Assembly (NCBI GenBank): GCA_051294375.1
Contig: CM119269.1
Coordinates: 20,192,814 to 20,256,813 of the forward strand
Source of the DNA: Paraspadella gotoi
Lineage: Eukaryota; Chaetognatha
Length of the DNA: 64,000 nucleotides
Reading direction: 5' to 3'
The notes beneath the pieces were generated by a model. That model was not told the DNA's origin, made no database searches, and saw only the letters and a program-made list of their open reading frames with translations. Numbering within the stretch: position 1 is the first letter of the stretch; every line of letters begins with the position of its first letter. The position numbers and the translations under genes are program-made. This document shows positions 58,401 to 64,000 of the stretch, piece by piece.

Positions 58401-59313
58401 TTTTGCGAATGCTAGTCTTAAAATTCCATCCGTTTACGGTTGTTAAATTCTTATATTCTAATTATCTCCCCTCCTTATTCTCCATTTTCAGAGAGGATTC
58501 TCTCCAATTCACCCCCAAGCGACGACGCAGCGTCTCGCCCTCCGTGGAGACAATCGACCCTTCTGACCGCCGCGCCTCCACCCCGGGCGCGCCACAGCCC
58601 TTTCCCCGTCCCCTGGCCACGCCCCCTCAGCAGAACCTCTCCGCCCCGCGCGGCACGCCGCCCCAAAGACCTCAGGACTTTCAACAACAACAGCAGCAGC
58701 AACGGGAACTTCAGCAACTTCAACAGCAACATCAAAGACCTCAACCGGAACGACCTCTAGTCAGCGACCCAACTGTGGATAGCAGGGCGCCTTTGTCCAT
58801 AGCAGGTTGGGATTCTTGTTGTTCTATCTTTGTCACTCTGTCTCTGTCTCTCTCTTTCTCTTTTTGTCACTTTGTATCTCTCTCTTTGTTTCTCTCCCTC
58901 TGTCTGTCTCTTTCTCTCTCTCTCTGACTCTCTCTCTGTCTCTCTCTCTCTCTCTCTCTTTCAAATATATCTTTCTCTTCCTTATTTTCTCTCATTACCT
59001 TATTCTAACATTGTTGCCATTTTCCCTTCCTTTTTTTATTTCCCCTTCCCCCCCCCAGAATTCGATCGCCTCCTCCCCTCCCACTTTCACCCTTCCCGCT
59101 CCAAATCCTCCGCCTCCCTCGCCATCGTCCCTCTTCACTCCCGCCTCGCCCTGGCGCCGTCCGGGCTCGATCTTGCGGCGCCGCCATCTCTCGCGGCGCC
59201 GCCCGTCGATGCCGCTCGGAATGGCACTCCTCCGCCGAGTCCGAGGGGCGAGCCGGCGACGCCGAGAAGACCGGAGGGAGCAGAGGGCAGCCGGAAGCCG
59301 GACAGGTAGATGA

Positions 59314-59401
<88 letters not shown>

Positions 59402-61056
59402 AACAAACTAATTCAAAAAAATATTCCATGATATAAACACTGAAAATACCCAGCTAAAAACTGAAGAATATTTCTTTTCTTAAAAAAAAAACACTATCGA
59501 GTAATAATAAATAATCTTAATCAACTACTGATAACTAATTAATTCTAATCAACCCCAGTACCGGCCAATTCGGCGCCTCTTACGACCCCGAACCGTCGAC
59601 GTCTATGGAAGAAGATCGACAGAGAATGCAAGCGATTAGACAGCAGCACAGCCTTCAGCAGCAGCAGCACCAACAGCACCAGCAGAACCTTCGGGCCATT
59701 GAGTTACAGCAGTTTCAACCGATCAGGCTGGACGAAGATGGAAACGAGCAAAAGTACGACGATGAATTAATGAATTGATTGGCTGGTTTTACGGATGTTA
59801 TAGATTCTCATTGACTGATTCGAATGACGGCCCACGTTATCCTCACGTTATCATCACGTTATCATTGATTGGTCATTTGTTTAATATATTTGCTTTCCTT
59901 CATCCGAAAAACCAGCCGCGCCGACGACGCCCCCTCTCGCTCCTCCTCCCGCGCCGACGACGACTCCGTCCACGCCCCCACGGATCACGTGACCGCCTCC
60001 GACCGCGACGCAGTGACCGCCTCCGTCGGCTGCTCCACGGCCGCCACTACGTCGTCCACGTCGTCGTCCTCGACGTCGTCGTCGTCGTCTCTGCTCGATG
60101 CTCTCTTCGCCAGCGAAGCGCCGGGGTCGACGTCCGAGTTCACAGGTGGGAGAGGGAAGAGTTCCCAGATGGGAGAGGGAGGAGTAGGGGTTCAGAGGAC
60201 GTGGATAAGGGGGTTGAAAGGTGAACGGGGGGGAGAGGGAAGAGGGAAAAAGGAAGATGGAGGAAGAAGTCGGGGAAGACTGATAGAAAGAGGGAAATGA
60301 GGACGAGCTCATCAGAATTAAAAAAAGACTTTAAACTAATCACTCCTTTTCGTAAATTGTCCAAGTGCAGCCCTTCAAAAAATGAGGCCCTCAATACAAT
60401 TGCGGTATTAAAGTGCAATTGCTTTTAATTTTCCCGTTTCTAGGAAGCGGCGCTCAGTTGCGGTTCCATTCGTTGGTTCGTAACGCTGCGGAAAAGGCGG
60501 ACATTTGGAGTTCGGGAATTCGAGTGCGCGACATCACCACGGATCAGGTTGGTTCAGAAAGAAGCATCTCAATCAAATTTAGATTCTCTTTGGTGCAAAT
60601 ACAGAGATTGATTGTCATTGATGCTATTAAAATATCTATGAGTTTGGCAATAGTATTTAATCATAGTCCTGACTTCTAAGGCTTTTCGAGTTACTTTTTA
60701 AATTGGAGGACTTCAACAGTCACTCGTTCCATGTATTCTTTGATCGCTTCTTTTTTTTATTTCCATCTTTATTAAAATTAAAATGAAAGAAAAGATTCCG
60801 TCCCTCTTATCAATAATTTTACTTCTCATTTTCGACTCACAACCAATTCTCCTATCACCATCACCGCCCCCCCCCCCTCCGAACTCAACAGGCCGGCGTT
60901 TTCTTCGAAGAGATTTTCGTCAAGGCTCCGGATCTTCGTCCGTTCAAGGAGCAGGTCTGGAAGAAACTCTGTTCCAAACTCAAGGGAAGGCGTCAGTACT
61001 TGAATCAGCTCAGCCGGCGAAAGCAAAGCGCCGGACAACCGGATCAGCCGAGTTGA
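55467..61056 (+). CDS. BTB/POZ-domain protein with polyQ tracts and uncharacterised C-terminal region
   Basis: Complete 936-residue protein in 13 exons: 55467-55722, 56140-56294, 56547-56627, 56704-56850, 56920-57220, 57311-57648, 57939-58216, 58492-58805, 59059-59305, 59559-59753, 59916-60145, 60444-60547 and 60892-61056, with every junction in phase. A polar N-terminus (1-90) precedes a BTB domain at about 92-205, with GRFCDVTISIGDNRFRAHKV, ILASSSEFFASLF and FLQLHQIVHKCCDFM. A polyalanine run follows. The long middle is Pro/Ser/Gln-rich with basic nuclear-type signals (RGRKRPEEEE, TPKRRRSVSP), an acidic patch and two polyglutamine stretches. The last about 90 residues are well-ordered (SSGIRVRDITTDQ, FKEQVWKKLCSKL). 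There are no C2H2 zinc fingers or Kelch repeats. BTB domains dimerise and recruit corepressors or Cullin3. A nuclear regulator is the likeliest role, by inference. Confidence 0.9.
59310..59402. repeat. (GAAA)n microsatellite in BTB intron 9
   Basis: About 23 GAAA units start five bases after the splice donor. Confidence 0.95.
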
Positions 61057-63380
61057 AGGCTCCAGACATCCGGAAAGTTAATCGGCGGATGAGAGGATGA
61101 TAAGAGTTATTCGGAGACAGCAAAGGATTTTCAGCAGAATGTAAATTAAATAAAAGAGTAAATTTAATTTTTTTTTTTTTTTTTTTTTTGTGAACCTGAT
61201 GCTGGTTTTTTTTTAGGGTCCTTTCCTTTCCTAAATCTTTGCTCGTAGCTCGTCGAATTTTTACTCGCCTCACCTTTTACTTATACCTAGTTTAAAATAG
61301 TAACAAAAAACAAAAAAAAAGAAAAACAAAAGAATAAAACGCTAACAAGCAGATAACTCCGACGCCGTTTTTTTGTTAATTTACTAATCCCGAACGTTTC
61401 TCTTTGTCCAAAGGAGTCGAGAGCGTCTCAAGTAAATTACGTATTTGTTACCTCCGATCAGTGCTAAAGTTTTTTCCTCCAGACCAAGACTCTTCGTCCT
61501 CACTTTTCCCTCTACCTTATTTTCTCCAATGAATCTGTTATGGTAAATGAAAAAAAAACAAACTGTAGTTTGTAGGAAGCGAATTGTTAACTGAATCTCG
61601 GTTTATGGCCGGAGCGAACGACAACAAAAAACTGAAAGGAAGGACCGATTATTTTAAGAAAAAGGTGCAGCTAATTTAAAAATATCCAAAAATCATTTAG
61701 TGGTGCCCCTAATGCAACATACCTAGGGGTGACCAAGGGTGAATAGATTTCTGACCGTGAGAGCGGCGCTCCTAAAGCTAATCCCTTTTGGGAATTTGGA
61801 TTTTTTTTTAGATTTCAGTCGTAACTTTCTTGCGATTATTTTTTTTGTCAGTTCGCTACTGCAAGGTGATTGATTGTATTGACTACCATGTACCCTGATT
61901 TTAAAATCGTCTAAACCGCTTCATAGCGATAGAAGTTTTATCTCTGTTATTATTTTCAAAAATTTTTACCTAAACCACTAAATGTACAATAAACGAATTT
62001 TACCGCGTCCAGAGTGTAACCATGTATAATTCTGTTGTAATCAGCGACATGTTTATTACTATTATAATTCTTTGTTTTAAGTAGGAAACCAAGGCCTCTG
62101 AGGTCAACTGTTACAAGCCGTAAACATAATAGTTTACAGCCAAATTTTTCTTTCCTGTGATAAACGTCCGGTGTAGACGTAGTTTAGATTTTTTTTTTTT
62201 TTTCGTTTTCGCTGTTTAACAACCATTGTGTAATTTGCACTGAGTAGTAAGCTTTGTGTACTGATCGTCGTTCAGTCCGCAAAATATTTTGACTGTTTCG
62301 AACGAGAGTAGACACTTTCCAAAAAAAAACATCGATAATCAGTATTTCTGTTGTTTAAAAATTCGTCTGAGACTAGAAAAACTCTGTTTTACTTTAAATC
62401 GGAAATATTATCGGTAGAATTTTGTAAAAAATACCGTAAAATCGAGTAGTTTTACTAATTAAATCTTTATGTTACAAAATCGTTACAGTCACAAACTCAC
62501 GACTAAAAAAAAAACAAAAACCAAAATAAAATCGAAAAAATAACTAAAATCTGTTCATAAAATGAGCCAACATTTTTTCAACGAAACAATACTGTATTTA
62601 CACCATCGTTCCTTTATTTCGATTACTTTTCTGCCAAACTTATCAAACCCACTTTACTACCAAAAACAAAACACAAAAACTCAAAACTCAGTCTGCTCTC
62701 TGTTTTTTTTTTTCTCTTCTGTTTTCTCTTTTCCGAAACTCGAGTCCGATTCAAAATAATCACAAAGTCATTTTTTTCACCATCAACAATGTTTTTTTTT
62801 CCTTGCGTCCGTGACACGTTTTCTCGTGTCTGTCACAATCTACATTCGTTCACACTGTTATTTATTTTCTACTCCGTTGTTCCTTCCTGTCTACAAGTGA
62901 TTCCGAAACTAAAACAAACAAACAAACAAAAACGCAAAAGACCATCGTTACTTATTCTGTTTTTTTTTTTTCATTTAAAGCCTTTTTTCTTTTTCTGTAA
63001 ATATAAACAAAAAAGAGAAAATTTTGAATATACTCTGTTTGAAATTAAAATAATTTGTACTGTTTAAAAATGAAAACATATTGAAAATTAAATCTATGCA
63101 GAAGCGTTTAAAGCTTTCATCATGAAATGTATAATTGTGAAACTTTTTAATTTGTCTTTACGATTGGTTATTTAAATTTGGTTTAACATTTTTTACCGTT
63201 GAATCTTCGTTTTAAAGTTTTATACTTAAAATATCCAAACCTTGTCCTGTCAAGAAAAACAAAAATATATAAACTTATTAAACTTACTCCGCTTTTAAAT
63301 TTTTTTTTAAATTACAGTTCCGTGCAATAGAGAAATTGTAAATCCGTATCTGTACTACCCTGTTGGATTGGAAATAAAAT
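61057..63380 (+). other. Probable long 3' UTR of the BTB gene
   Basis: AT-rich sequence without exons, containing AATAAA at 61149-61154 and 61333-61338 and a last one at 63373-63378 followed by a GT-rich stretch. Poly-T and ATTT-rich runs are common. Either a short or a 2.3 kb 3' UTR is possible. Confidence 0.5.
63373..63378 (+). promoter_or_regulatory. Candidate distal polyadenylation signal
   Basis: AATAAA followed within about 30 bases by GTGTCC and a T-rich stretch, a layout typical of a cleavage site. Confidence 0.4.
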
Positions 63381-63728
63381 GAATGGTCTGACAAAAATCC
63401 GTGTCCCTCTCTTTGTTCCTCAATTATTATTATAAACACAAAGTTTTGGGAGCATCGCAATTATGTAGAAGAGCGAATAGAAAAACCGGGGCAACACATT
63501 CACAATAGAACCCGCGTGACCATATAAAATCTAAATGAGTCTAGTTATTTGTCCTACAAACTAAAGTACTTCCTTCTTTTTTCGAAAACACTGAGCTTCT
63601 TTGATTAATTTTCATTTCACCAGGGTCATTTGAGGAAAATAGTAATAATGAAATTTAATAAAATTGTTGAATTATCAAATATTGTAAGACAGAAAATTTT
63701 TTTGAAAGACGTCACCGCGATGTACGGA

Positions 63729-63937
63729 TCAGTGCAGCCCGGTGACCTTAGTGATCCAGGACATGTAGTAAGCGACGTTACTATAAATTCCCGGCCTGAA
63801 CCTCTGGGCGCATCCCATGCCCCAGGAAACCACGCCCACGACCGTCACGTGGTTATCTTTTATCGACACCAGAGGGCCGCCGCTGTCGCCCTGACACGTG
63901 TCAACCCCTCCGTTCATGGAGCCCGCGCAGAACATTC
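63729..63937 (-). CDS. Trypsin-like serine protease (S1), last exon, runs off right edge
   Basis: The terminal exon encodes 68 residues plus stop after an acceptor (CTCTAG), entered with two bases of a split codon. It holds [10 protein letters not shown], then [11 protein letters not shown] with the catalytic serine (Ser195 in chymotrypsin numbering). Asp sits six residues before that serine (position 189), which predicts cleavage after Arg/Lys. VVSWGMGCA and [15 protein letters not shown], the S1 pocket wall and C-terminal helix, are also present. The His57 and Asp102 exons lie outside the window. Such enzymes are usually secreted zymogens. Whether this is a simple trypsin or the catalytic end of a multidomain protease is unknown. 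Confidence 0.9.
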
Positions 63938-64000
63938 CTAGAGAGTAAATATGAATATTTAGGTATATTCACGTATTCCTTTTAAAGCTTTTGTTACTAT

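Overview
The window is animal nuclear DNA from an invertebrate I cannot name. Every supported gene is split into short GT-AG exons that read through in consistent phase. The families (SLC22 transporter, claudin-like tetraspan, BTB protein, trypsin-like protease) are animal ones. Exons are fairly GC-rich and sit in AT-rich introns and spacers full of (CT)n/(GA)n, (AAT)n, (GAAA)n and (CTTT)n tracts. Five runs of N and two noisy duplicated blocks show a draft assembly. No operons, CRISPR arrays, rRNA genes or intact tRNA genes were seen.

Layout. 305-1840 (-): four internal exons of an unrecognised, probably helical protein that runs off the left edge. 2.5-6.9 kb: spacer with microsatellites and a dispersed repeat. 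6873-7829 (+): complete four-exon claudin/PMP22-like tetraspan. 10166-13404 and 16003-22029 (+): two tandem SLC22-family transporters with the same 13-exon structure. Two orphan terminal exons lie between them, and a complete minus-strand gene is nested in intron 11 of the second. 22416-24102 (-): two-exon aspartate-aminotransferase-fold enzyme with a changed active site. 26196-33347 (+): fifteen-exon WD40 protein with an unrecognised helical N-terminus, one frameshift and a duplicated C-terminal motif. 33.4-55.4 kb: repeat-rich and gap-ridden, with an inverted-repeat element, two pairs of duplicated blocks and almost no credible genes. 55467-61056 (+): thirteen-exon BTB/polyQ protein. 63729-63937 (-): last exon of a trypsin-like serine protease that runs off the right edge.

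The genes do not form one pathway. The clearest functional grouping is the transporter tandem pair, whose exon 4 copies are far more alike than the neighbouring exons. The most novel-looking items are the WD40 protein's architecture, the nested gene, the divergent aminotransferase and the uncharacterised C-terminal region of the BTB protein. Exon structures were derived by hand from splice sites and phase, so individual boundaries could be off where alternative AG or GT sites exist.
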